DNA of 64,000 bases from Rattus norvegicus. Lineage: Eukaryota; Chordata; Mammalia; Rodentia; Muridae. The stretch is from NCBI RefSeq assembly GCF_036323735.1, contig NC_086026.1, positions 86,385,359 through 86,449,358 on the forward strand, given 5' to 3'. A model generated the notes under the pieces. It was given only the letters and a program-made list of their open reading frames with translations. It was not told the DNA's origin and did no database searches. The position numbers and the translations under genes are program-made. This document shows, in pieces, positions 1-10,553 of the stretch (position 1 is the stretch's first letter; each line of letters starts with the position of its first letter).

Positions 1-66
1 ATTCCTAAAAGGAAACCAGCATTTCTTCCTTCCTGATAAAGGTTTTAAGAATAGATCTTTTATTTT

Positions 67-137
67 GGAAAAACACCAAAACCAAAACCAAAACCAACCA
101 ACCAACCAACCAACCAAACAAACAAACAAACAAAAAA
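67..137. repeat. (CCAAAA)/(CCAA)/(AAAC) simple repeat
   Basis: A-rich tetra/hexanucleotide array that passes from CCAAAA through CCAA to AAAC units. No SINE or LINE body was recognised directly next to it, so it is called a simple repeat only. Confidence 0.85.
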
Positions 138-537
138 CCCCAGAAGATTCCCAAAGTTATTAGAATCTGTGTTTTCTTTCAGCTGTCTTCTAATGGTAAA
201 AGTCTCACTGGATCATGGTGTATTTATCCAAACTAAAAAATGACTTTGGGCTTTACTTATTTTTTCCATTAACGCATTTATCTATCCCAGTACCAGATCC
301 AGTATACCAATATGCTTTTAGAGAATTATTTTTAAAGAAGTTGCTGACTCATAAAAGCTATTTCAGCAGAAGGTTCTGGACCTGAAATCCATCATCATGT
401 CCACTTTATGGCAAAAATGACTGCTGTTGTCATTCATGAGTAGCTTCTACAGTAATAGGACATATGGTAACTTGGAAACATATGACCAACCCTCTCCTTT
501 CTCCAGGTCTACAGACTCCGGACAAGTAAGAATCAGT

Positions 538-597
538 CCCTCTGTGTTTCTGTCTCTCTGTCTCTCTCTGTCTCTGTCTCTCTTCCTGTTTCTCTCA

Positions 598-642
<45 letters not shown>
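538..642. repeat. Polypyrimidine tract plus (AC)22 microsatellite
   Basis: A TCTC/TCTG-rich stretch (about 538-597) runs directly into an uninterrupted AC array at 599-642 (44 bp, 22 units). Reading through it gives spurious Thr-His or Cys-Val ORFs on the two strands; these are not genes. Confidence 0.95.
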
Positions 643-644
<2 letters not shown>

Positions 645-807
645 TTATATCCTTACTCTCAAAAAGCTATAGAGGGTAATGCAAACAATTTGAAGTATAC
701 TTTTTAGAGACAAGTATTACATAAAAGCTCACTTTAGAAGGACATGCTTTTAAGAAATACCTTTGTTTGTGTTTTTGTCTTCTACGGTTTTGTTATTTTA
801 GGTTGAT

Positions 808-950
808 TGATTTTTGTGAGAGGGTATCAACATGTATCTAGTGTGACAGACCTGGAACTCGATATGTAGAGCAGACTGGCCTGGGACTCACAGAATCAGC
901 TTATGTTTTCCAAGTGCTGAGACTAAAGGCATGCATCACATCTGACTAGG
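808..950 (-). mobile_element. B1-like SINE, degenerate
   Basis: Read on the minus strand, the order of blocks fits B1 (7SL-derived): a region resembling the pol III promoter half, then sequence equivalent to the central lines of the family, ending near a poor A-rich tail. On the plus strand the hallmark pieces are a 'cctggaactc' block, a 'ggcctgggactcac' block and 'aagtgctgagactaaaggcatgc'. Several substitutions suggest an old copy; no clean target-site duplication found. Confidence 0.65.
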
Positions 951-1295
951 AAGTAACTTTTAAGGCATGATTCATATATGGTTTTGACCCCTACATACAA
1001 AATTTAGAATACTGCACAGATATACTTTATTATACCAATAAATTACCTATAACTGTTAGATGCTATGAATCTTCTCTCTTTACTCTATTACACAGATTTT
1101 AAAGCAAAATAATATAAAATTATCTTTGAAACACTTTGAATATAACACACCAGTTTTTCATTAGAAACAATTGGAAAACATTCTATTAAAACTTACTTAA
1201 TGTTTTAATATGATAATATGTGGCATATATAAAAATAGACCCTCTATGCCTGTAGTGTTTTTCTCATACATAAAGTGACCTGAGAACTGGTTTCT

Positions 1296-1390
1296 TTTTC
1301 TCTCTCTTTTTTTTTTCCGGAGCTGGGGATGGAACCCAGGGCCTTGTGCTTGCTAGGCAAGCGCTCTACCACTGAGCTAAATCCCCAACC
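1296..1390 (-). mobile_element. ID SINE (young, 17-bp target duplication)
   Basis: A complete ID element (BC1/tRNA-Ala-derived pol III SINE) in minus orientation. The tRNA-like body with its A and B box regions lies at about 1318-1390, and the poly-A tail appears as a T/TC run at 1296-1317. A perfect 17-bp direct repeat, cctgagaactggtttct, flanks it at 1279-1295 and 1391-1407. This is a classic target-site duplication and indicates a fairly recent L1-driven insertion. It should not be called a tRNA gene. Confidence 0.96.
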
Positions 1391-1407
1391 CCTGAGAACT
1401 GGTTTCT

Positions 1408-2239
1408 AAAGAAATCATCTCCATTAATTTGTGATAGAGGATAAAAGAGATGCTAGACAATGCATTTACTCTTGGACTCTTAAGCTGGAGAGCAGTTCAA
1501 GGCTAGATAGGCTAAAACTACCTTTCCTGTAGGAACCATCCACAAGAGCTGTACCAGATTCTCCTTCTAAGACCATGTGGGAGATGCCCTTCCACAGATG
1601 GAAGTCTCCAAACAGAACAAGTGCAGTTTTATTCTTTGTCCAGTCATCCTTGTGGTGAGCTGCTCTTCCCCGGGAAAGGAGAACTTCTCACGTTCAACTT
1701 GTGACATAGCAAGTCCAGACATCCCTAAGACCTTTGTATCTGACTAGCATATTGATAGTCAAGAATTTCAACTTGCTGTGGTAGGAAATGCAGGTTCAGT
1801 TAGTCACAGGCTTGCTGGCTTAAGTGATTTCTTTTCTCAGAGGGTGGTGTGCTGAGGTACAGTGCACACCCTAGCCTGAGATTTTAAACAGGTTGAACGT
1901 GTTTGACCAGTTCAAATGGGGTCTTACTCATTCTGAGTTGAGCAAGGACATTCCTTCCCTGCTCCTATCTGATGAAATGACAGAGTAGGAGGCCAACAAC
2001 TCTGAAGGCTTTCCTTGTCTTTGAAAAAAGAGTCCCTTCTCATTCACCAAGGGGGAGACATAGCAACATGTTGATGCTGTGAGTTGCTTGAATTCTCATC
2101 GGCTTCCCAAACAGCACTCCTGTAAGAGGACACAGAAACTATGACAGCAGCACCTTGATAACATGCAATTATTCACATTTTGGCCAACAACAGACACAAT
2201 TGTGGTCTCCTAAGATTATAATAGACATAAAAATTTCCT
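1408..2239. other. Unassigned intergenic DNA
   Basis: About 0.8 kb of AT-rich sequence without a long ORF, RNA gene or repeat that I could assign. Confidence 0.5.
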
Positions 2240-2640
2240 CCTACTGGTGACACTGTAGCCATGGTAAAGTTGTGGCACAATGTGCTACTTCTGTATTGTG
2301 GAGAAACTCATATAAACCTATTGTGGTGCGTAGGTACTCATTTCAAAGCATACATGTAATAAAAATATAAATTATAAATGGAGCATCATAGTGAAGAACT
2401 ATATCACTGATGCATTTATTATGAAATTTATTGTTAGAGTGTATGTCTGCTTTAAATATTTGTCATCAGGCAGTATGCCATGTGACAACAGCACACCCCT
2501 GTATATCTCATGTCTGCCACCTCACTAGGTGGCATGGTGAAGCCACATTCATGACTGGCCTTCATCATATAGTTTTGTGTGAACACACTGATACTCACAT
2601 AGCATAGATGTTACTAGAAGATACATGTCTCAGGGCTATG
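2240..2640. repeat. Possible ancient DNA-transposon fragment
   Basis: The order of short blocks (a gtagccat...gttgtggcacaa segment, then a long AT-rich spacer, then a tttgtcatcaggcagtatgcc segment) recalls an old interspersed repeat common in mammals. I could not assign a family. There is no ORF. This is recognition by memory of block order only, so it is weak. Confidence 0.22.
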
Positions 2641-4050
2641 GTATGCGATGTTTGATAGTATTTGAGTAGAAAGAAGAAAGCTAATGTCTTGTCATAGACT
2701 CTGAACATACATAGTTGCATTCTCATGTAAAATATATAAACATATAACAGTCTCATCCAAAAGTTAGGCCATTGTTACTAATTTAGATTTCACCATAGAT
2801 TTCTACAATGGAATCTATTATGAGATTAAAAACTACAAATTGGAAAGCACAAGGTTACATACAGATGTTATAAACTGACACAGGTACTATGCATTTCAAT
2901 GTCAAAGTTAAATTATCTAGAGCAGTAGAGGATCTGCTCTGGGAAAAGCAGAAAAGCTGTTGCTTCCCTGTATGATGCTTGACCGATAGCAAAGAGCTGA
3001 ACTAGAAGTGTGAAAGACACTTACCTTAACGTTCAGTCTACTCCCTGCCAGTAGGATGGCAAAGCTCCCTCCGTTCTGCACAACCCACATTTCCACTGCT
3101 CCATACCCCTATGCTCAACCCACTCAGGATCTCTCTTGCTCTGTAATACTACCTCTCCTAAGTTTTTTCCATACTCCTTCAACTGTCTAATTTTATAAAA
3201 ATTTGAGCTGATGGAAACTTGGAAAAAGCATAGGGGTAGCTTCTTCAAGTCTTTATCCTCAGAGACTCAAATGGAGCCAACCTCTGGAAACACAGTTCTC
3301 TCAGTCTACTGCCTCTGAAACATCATTTCACCTCAGCACCAAACCCAGCATTACCTTCCCCTTTAGCTCTATCTCAGAACAATGTAACAATGGACTAGAA
3401 AGCATTTATTCCATGAGTTTTTCATTTCCTCTTCTAATGAATATTCCCTTTCAATATGTCTATGAACTATGAACTTTTTAAATCATACTTTCTGCTCTGG
3501 CTTTACAACCATTTGATTTTGGCTTTCTCGGTGTCTACCTTTTCTTATATCTACATGACATATACTACCTTCATCCTATTAGGTCATTAAAGATGTCATC
3601 TACATGGGCAAACCAAACAAACAAAAAAATAAATAAAACTAAAGATTTGAGCTAAGAATATTTAGGTAAAGAGTAAGTCAGGTAGGTAGTTATTGAAAAT
3701 TTTAATAGTCTGATCAAAATTGTCTGTCTTTTAAATTTTCAGCTAAGATAGTCACTAGATTTGAGCATCCTTTGTACAGTGCAGAACAAAAATGTATGAG
3801 GGAGTCCAAGCAAAAACAAGGGAAAGACTTAAGTATGGGGCAGACATTTTGTCAAATCCTTATTATAGTTCTACTTATATTTCACTGATTCTAATTGTGT
3901 TGTATGACATATCTAATTGAAAATGTATCATGACAATGGATGTAGAAATATGGATTGAGTCAATCAATAGTATAGTATAGTAACTTCGTTATTATTACTA
4001 AAAATACAACAGAAAGTGACATGGAATGGAAGATTGTGTCAAGGAAGCTG
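2641..4050. other. Unassigned intergenic DNA
   Basis: AT-rich sequence. The short ORF at 3033-3248 on the minus strand has no recognisable motif. No repeat was recognised with confidence. Confidence 0.45.
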
Positions 4051-4054
4051 TAGG

Positions 4055-4116
4055 CAGGAAATTTTATACATGGGACTTGAGCATCCATAGACTCCTGTAC
4101 CCATAGAAAATTCCAG
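4055..4116 (-). mobile_element. Tigger/MER2-like terminal fragment
   Basis: A short stretch resembling the terminal inverted repeat zone of MER2-type (Tigger, Tc1/mariner) elements: the pattern 'ttttata...gggacttgagcatccat' followed by a degenerate form of the usual 'tggattttggtat' part. Only one end is visible, so it is a fossil. Confidence 0.45.
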
Positions 4117-4863
4117 AGATGATGAACTACAGAGTGATGACTTACATGTCCTTTTTGCAGATTTCTGTGCAGGAGATTTACCCTTGTGACCCAGTATGAC
4201 AAATAAGTGGGGGGGGGAGCTGAAAGAGCTTGGAAAAAAATGAATTCTTGTTAAAGGCAAAAAGGGTTCTCTTGTCATATGGGAGGTTTGACATTATTCC
4301 ATCTCCTTTAATCACTTCAAGGTAAAACTCGTAAGAAGTAGAAACCACCATTCTAAGAAAGTATACAGAGAGGGGTTTTACAAAATGGAAAAAGAAAAAA
4401 GGAATGAGCTCCAGAGTCACTCTTTAATGATCAATCCACAGTCTCAAGGTTGCTTTCCTCTAGATTTCTGTTTCTGAAAGTGCTGGTCACTTTTCTGCTT
4501 TGTGCCATTATAATTTGGCCAAAAGCCATTGTAAGGTGTGGTCTAAAGCATGTGAAAGAGATATGAAATGGCCTTGCACACCATGTACTCGGTTCTTTGT
4601 GCTCTACCCTGTAAACTTGAAGCTATATGCTCAACAGAGATCTGGTCAGTCTGTGGCAATGTGTACCCTATATTACTGCAACAGCATAACATATATAAAG
4701 AAATTTCCAAATTAATGTGAATGAATGAACTTGATTCTACATTGTAACTTTCTTAGGAGACGAGGGAGTTGGCCAATGAAATTGGTAGGCCAAAAGAGTA
4801 TAACAATTGGTAGTTTCTAATCCTCTCTTGAAAAATCTACCTTCTTATTCTATTAGCAGATTT

Positions 4864-5041
4864 TTTTAAATGATTTATTTATTTATGTATATGAGTATAC
4901 TGTCACTGTCTTCAGACACACCAGAAGAGGGCATCTGATCCCATTACAGATGGTTATGAGCCACCATCTGGTTGCTGGGAATTAAACTCACCTTCTGAAA
5001 GAGTAACTGGTACTCTTCAGTGCTAGCCATCTCTCCAGCCC
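4864..5041 (-). mobile_element. B2 SINE, nearly complete
   Basis: Minus-strand B2 (tRNA-derived pol III SINE). The 5' end sits at 5041 on the plus strand (reverse complement of 'ggctggagagatggct'), the central 'ccagaagagggcatctgatccc' segment is clear (reverse complement of the family core), and the 3' A-rich tail reads as the T-rich stretch at 4864-4890. A 9-bp duplication, agcagattt, is found at 4855-4863 and 5042-5050. Substitutions show it is older than the ID copies. Confidence 0.9.
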
Positions 5042-5050
5042 AGCAGATTT

Positions 5051-6324
5051 CTAAAAATTCTCACTACAAGCAAACTTTTTGTTGGTGGTGGTTGTCCTGG
5101 ATATACTTTGTCTGAGTGTTTGTGTTTTGATATCTACCATTCTAAAATATGGCTGGTGAAAGACTGAATTTTTATCCAGGAGCCATTAGCTGTAGAATTA
5201 GAGATAGCACAGAAAAACATGGTGATGTATTCTTTTAACCATAGCAACCGGAGAGGCTAAGGACCAGGTATCAATAGTTCAAGGCCAATAAAAAAAATTC
5301 AATACTTTGCTATTTAAATTAATAATTTAAACCATCAATATATAATTAATAGTTACAGAGATGCTGATATTCTCTGCCCAACAACTTAATGATTTTTATT
5401 CTTTCAATATTTCTTAATTTAGACTAATCATAATTCGACTGTCCAATAACTATTTATTGGCTAGTTTTTCCCATGTTAGATGGTATATCTATAGATTAAT
5501 CGAGTCTATTTAAGAAATATAATTTTCTTAAGACTTCTTTTCACTTATATTGCAATCAAGTAACTAAAAATCCTTTGATGTATAAAATGCTTTATTTAGT
5601 AATGAAAAATGCACTCAATGGAGAAACCAGTTACCTTTTTCTTGGAGAGAATACAGTATAGACAACATTTTTATGAAAGGTAGGTCATTGAATAAGTTCT
5701 GCAAATTGTGATAAAGGAAAACTAAAAATGATTTTATGGGAATACTAGGAGAGACAAAACTGGCTACACAGAATTCAAGAGGACAGGGAGACCACCCAAA
5801 GCTGTGAGGATGAGAGGAGCATATGACAGGGAGAGAAAGAAGATTCTATGGGAGGAACATAAACTAAGAGTAGAACAGATTCCCGATATGTAGCTACCTC
5901 AGAAAATATGGAATGTGGACCATGGCTGTTAACACAGTTAAGATGCTATGTCATAGCCACTCACAGGAACTTAGGATAACTAGATAGATATCAAGCTGCA
6001 CAGTGCTTCCCTTCCCCATCATTTGTATTGCATAGAATGGCACCATCTTTATAAACAAGGGCTTCTATTATTAATGTTCTCTCTACTTTTTGAAATGTAA
6101 TTCTACAGAAGATTTATGCCTGGATCCCTACCTGTTGTTATTTTAACTTTTATTAGGCATTTCACCATTCTTTGTAGGAAAGTACATAAAACACACCATT
6201 GCATGTTTTCCAGATAATAATACATAGTTCTCAAATAAGAGGACTTGCCAATATTACTTATTAGCATTCGTCTTAAATTTACCTAGTGAATAAGATGGCT
6301 ATCTCTATTGACTAACTAGCATTA
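5051..6324. other. Unassigned intergenic DNA
   Basis: AT-rich sequence without coding signal. A very degenerate B1-like stretch may lie at about 5220-5290, but it is too weak to list separately. Confidence 0.4.
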
Positions 6325-6334
6325 TTCATCTCTT

Positions 6335-6430
6335 TTTTTTTTTTTGGTTCTTTTTTTCGGAGCTGGGGACTGAACCCAGGGCCTTGCGCTTCCTAGGCAA
6401 GCACTCTACCACTGAGCTAAATCCCCAGCC
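6335..6430 (-). mobile_element. ID SINE
   Basis: Minus-strand ID element. The tRNA-like body is at about 6357-6430 and the A-rich tail reads as T runs broken by GG at 6335-6356. A 10-bp direct repeat, ttcatctctt, occurs at 6325-6334 and 6431-6440. The A and B box regions are recognisable. Confidence 0.94.
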
Positions 6431-6569
6431 TTCATCTCTTATTAGTAGTTAATCACCATATTATCTGCATGGTGATTCTATAATGTGAATACTGTGATTA
6501 CTGCTGGAGCATCAGTGCTAAGTATTGTTACACATTTATTACACAGATGCCATATTCATCATGGTTCCA

Positions 6570-6812
6570 GGAATGGACCTGCCTTGGTAGCTGAGTAGAA
6601 AATAAACATCAATGGGAGGGAAGGGTGGCTTGTTGCACCAGCATAAGGGGATGCCAGAGGGGTGAGGCAGGAGTGGGTGAATGGGTGGAGGAGCACCCTC
6701 ATAGATGCAAAGTGGGGGATGGAATGGGAGGTTGTTAGGAGGTATAATTTAGAAGGGGAATATAATTTGAAATGCAAATGAATAAAATTGTTAGTAAGAA
6801 ATAAAATAAACA
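6570..6812 (+). mobile_element. L1 3'-end fragment (old)
   Basis: Plus-strand sequence with the layout of a murid L1 3' UTR terminus: a purine-rich 'ggcaggagtgggtgaatggg' zone, a 'gagcaccctcatag' block, and finally an 'atttgaaatgcaaatgaataaa' end like the terminus of young murid L1 copies. It is 5'-truncated and diverged. No ORF2 remains. Confidence 0.6.
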
Positions 6813-7735
6813 TACAGATACACAGAAAAACTGGGATCAGGTAGACTGAGTTTTCTGTTGGAGAAACGTCAGCTTCCTTCCAAAACTTCAGTATGTTTAT
6901 TAGGTACAGCTGAACAAGGAGGCAGGGTCATTGCATTCACTTAAGTCAAGAAAGCAGGGCTTATGGTTTATGATTGAATTCAGAAGACAGTTTTAGCTAA
7001 TCTTGGTAGGAGCAATCTCTGAGGAAGCAGTCTTCAGGCCATAAATAGGCAAGGAAGAAAGCTATGGTGGATGGTTTTCTGCACACATTGTCAACATACT
7101 CAGAGCAGATGAAGACTTTGTCATTCCTCTTAGTTTCACCTCAGAGACAGGAGTGAAAAGAAAGGTTTAGTCATTTTCCAGGTGTAAATGTTCCCTTTAC
7201 TCACCAGATGTAGGAAGCTTACAGCTAAATAAAGTCACCCTTTCTTTTGGTATCTCTTCCTCCTAGAATCATGCTTTTCATGTAGAAGCTTCTCTTATTC
7301 AGATCTTTATCAATTTTGTTGGACTCCATAGTCTTTCCTCATCTGTGGAAATGCAGACAAAACCTCTTTCCCAATGTAACATATTCCCTGACTTCCATTA
7401 TGATTTTAAAACATTTTAAAGTATATCAGTTGATCTAATTCAGCAGCTTTTTCTACAATCCAATGTCTTTCAGCAGTCTTATTCCCTCTTTTTGTTTATC
7501 AAGGTACAATTAGATGTTTATGATTACACACATTAATTAGACATTAAGCACTTGCATTTCATGCCTAGCTCCACACCATTGGGCTAGGCTTCGTATTACA
7601 TAAGATGCCAATATACAGTGTCAGAGATAGCTAGCTTAGTTTTTGCTTTTTGCTCTGTAGACTGCTGACAGGAAATGCCTGACTTGTGTTGTTCATTGCT
7701 GGGGTACAAGCTAACCTCCTTAGGGAGTTTGTCAT
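6813..7735. other. Unassigned intergenic DNA next to ERV remnant
   Basis: No ORF or repeat recognised. If the retroviral remnant to the right is read on its own (minus) strand, this is where protease/pol sequence should follow gag. I see no protease or reverse transcriptase motif, so the internal region seems lost. Confidence 0.4.
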
Positions 7736-7739
7736 TGGT

Positions 7740-9310
7740 AAGGGATTACTTCAAATAACTCTTACTGATCTGCACTCATTAGCCCAAAGTCTACCCTTAC
7801 CACATCTTCTACAATTCCAGAAGGTTGAGGTCTTCTAGAGAAGTCTCTAGGAACACCGGGTCTACAATCACTTTTTAACTGACCTTGTCTCCCACAGTCA
7901 AAACAATGGGCATTTTGACATCTAAGATTATTGGCCTTTGTTTTTCCAGTGACATAGTCATTACTATCAATATCAGCAGCAGTTCTAATCCATGGGTGCT
8001 GATCACCTTTAAAGGTCTAAGAAGCTTTATTTTTTTACCCTCTTCATTTGCATGTTCAACAGCTAAAGTTTCAATTAATGCCCATCTCACCTCTAGATCT
8101 GATACTGCCTTATTTATAGTGGATGTTAATCTGTGTAAGAAGTCAGTAAATGTCTCTCTGGGGCTTTGCATAATCTTTGTGAATAGCATAGACCATTTTC
8201 CTTGTCCCTCCACCTTATCCCAGGCTCTTAAAGCTACTAAAGTACATTATATGATAATGGAGTCATCAAATTGCATCTGCTATATTGTCAACAAACTGAC
8301 CTTCTCTCATCAATTATTCTCTCCAGATATTAACACCTTTAGACCCATTACTATTTTTCATAATTGCAGCTTCTTCTCCCCACCATGTCAGCCACTGTAA
8401 TTGAGAACCAGCTTCTAGCACAGTGCTAAATCTTTACAGTCTTTGTGGGATAATCCTGTTTTGTATAGCTCTGGTATTTAACATCTGTCTCACATAGCAT
8501 GAAGGCATTCTGTAAGTTATTATTGATTCTTTAAAATGTTTACGGTCTTCATTTTAACAGGATTCCAGCCTAGTTGTTTATTTTTTGAAAATTTTACCAT
8601 TTTCTGGCATTTGTTACTTGGTAAGTGGGAAAGCTACTGGAGATTGTCACCTTTCCTCAATTTCATTGAGAGGTGGCACTGTAGATTCAATAGGCAGTCT
8701 AGTTTGAGTCTTAATTTCAATGGGTTCACAATTAGGCACTTCCCATTCTTTTACTTTGTTTGTCTCATGTCTCAGAAGCCTTTGTACTATTATAACTAAT
8801 TTTGCTTGCTGTATACCTTTTTTTCTTGCTGCAAAACTATTTTTTCTTGTTGTACAGCTATCTTCATTCTTTTTTGAGAGGAAATATATAAAGATTGCAA
8901 TTAAAAAGAAGGAGCGGTTTACTCTGGTATTCGAAATTGCCATGAGCATGTCTATGGCTTTTTCAAGTAACATTTCTATACTGTCATGTTCTATCATGAT
9001 CTTACAGAATCTGAAATGGAGTTTTCCATTTTTAATGTAGAAAAAGGTTGTCCATGTAATTAAAAGTTTCTTTTGGGGTAGCTTACTGTGATTTGTTGTC
9101 TCGGAGGACCCTGCATCATTCCTTGCTTGGGCTCTAGGTTCCCACCATTTTGGAGTCTCCCAAGTCTCTTTGGGTATCCAGCTGAAGTCAAAGAGCTAGT
9201 ACTTCCTCTGGAGATGATCCCAGACAAATTAGTTCTCTGTGACTTTCTGTTAGATGTTTCCTGCTTTCTGCAATGTTGGCAATTTTTTTCTTCTCCAATT
9301 ATATTGGGCA
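7740..9310 (-). pseudogene. Class II ERV gag remnant (capsid and nucleocapsid), broken
   Basis: Minus-strand relic of a betaretrovirus-like (ERVK) gag gene. Visible pieces in 5' to 3' order on the minus strand are: a Lys-rich upstream part (ORF 8997-8647); a capsid-like block with paired tryptophans around 8435-8370; an ORF at 8213-7875 whose residues 17-40 resemble the capsid major homology region and which continues with an Asn/Glu-rich segment and an 'LRPLK'-type motif; then a zinc knuckle encoded at 7905-7864 of the form C-x2-C-x4-Q-x4-C, with the usual His replaced by Gln. The knuckle is in a different frame from the 8213-7875 ORF, and stops separate the other parts, so at least three breaks exist. 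This is a dead copy with no function expected. The LTR-like block at 9654-10553 probably belongs to it. Family assignment below class II is not possible by eye. Confidence 0.68.
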
Positions 9311-9653
9311 TGAGAAGTAAATGAAACTTTTATTTGCCCGATTTAATTGTTGTCTCATAGGCTTGCTGATGAAAGATAGCAATATAGATGACACAGAAGC
9401 TCCCTGTGTAGGGACAGGTCAACAAAACAGATGAAGGATAGGTCATTCATCAGGTTGGCAGATTGGAAACCTTGATGCTGAAATGGGCATTCGCTGAAGG
9501 ACTGATGATCAGGACTGCCGTCATCGAGGACTATCGTATCAATGGATCTTCGTAAGGACATTCTAACTATTAAATTTGTGGGATTGATAATTGTTTCTGT
9601 TATAATAGTTAAACCGTGTACACCTTTTTAGCTTAAAAAAGAAAGAAGGAAGA

Positions 9654-10553
9654 TGTAGAAGGAATTTTAATCTAACATCATGGCTGTTCTGGCAAGGGAT
9701 CACCTCCAAAACCCTGGTAGGTCTGTGTGATTTGGTTGGAATGACACACCTTTAATGTCTCTGCCTTAGTACACAACTTTAATTACAAACAGTGAACAAT
9801 GAAGGTAAAGTTAGTTTGTAGAAGGGAGCAGCCATGTTTGAAAGTGATGTCTAATTAAGGGACAGACAAAGTGACAAACCAGAAAAAGATTTGACAATAT
9901 GGGTCAGAGATATATGTCTCTGGACTCTAGGAGTTCTCTGCTATGCCTTTCTCATGGAAAGTAAAGATCAGCAAAGACATGAGACCAATGAAGCATTACG
10001 AGGTTAGCTATAGAAGCTGTCTTTTGAGTCCTATTTATACTCTCTCCAAACATCACATGTCCTTCCATGGGTCTTGCCTCAGAAAAACACATCAGTCTGC
10101 ATCACATGACACAACAAGAAACTTCAACTTTAAAGAGCAGTGCACAGTGAGTCAGAAAGGGAGGAATGTTCAGTGAGTGCAATTCTGTTGAGTTTAGGCA
10201 ATTCCGTGGTGCTCAGTCATATCCCTTGGGTTTAATGTTCAGTGTAGTTTGGTGCAGCCCAGTTGAATGCAGTAGAGTTCAGCTGAGTTCTTGCCGTTCT
10301 GTTCAGTTCTGCTCAGTTTTTATAGTCAGTGGAGTCAGTGAAGTTCAGTTTGTGGAATTCAGAGACAGTTTCTCCAAGCAGAGCAATTCTGTGAGAAGGC
10401 AAAAGCAGTGGTCAGCTGGAGGAGGAGTTATGAGCCTGAACAGCTGAATTGTACTCTCCAGAGTTCAAAAAGAAGTAAAAATGTTGAGTTTATTCAGCAG
10501 TAAGCCTTGGAGAAAACAATTACATCTGGCAAATAAACTTATTTTTATATACA
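9654..10553 (-). mobile_element. LTR-like repeat copy A, likely LTR of the gag remnant
   Basis: On the minus strand the block ends with an 'aaaattccttctaca' terminus at 9654 and begins near 10553, giving TG...CA-type ends. It carries a TATA-like 'gtataaatagg' (plus coordinates about 10031-10041). It shares its organisation with copies at 23727-25011 and 47150-47807: a 'gacagacaaagtgacaaa' segment, a 'ccatgttt/catggctg' segment, and an array of GTTCAGT-like repeats at 10166-10340. The gag remnant lies immediately downstream on the same strand, as expected for a 5' LTR plus leader. No primer-binding site could be identified with confidence, and no partner LTR is seen. Confidence 0.5.

Noticed and set aside
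447..672. ORFs with Cys-Val or Thr-His runs
   Set aside because: They are translations of the AC/TC microsatellite at 538-642.
1318..1390. tRNA gene
   Set aside because: tRNA-like body belongs to an ID SINE with A-tail and target duplication. The same applies at 6357-6430, 12550-12624 and 31966-32035.
8720..9040. 106-aa Phe-rich plus-strand ORF
   Set aside because: Antisense of the Lys-rich upstream part of the gag remnant.
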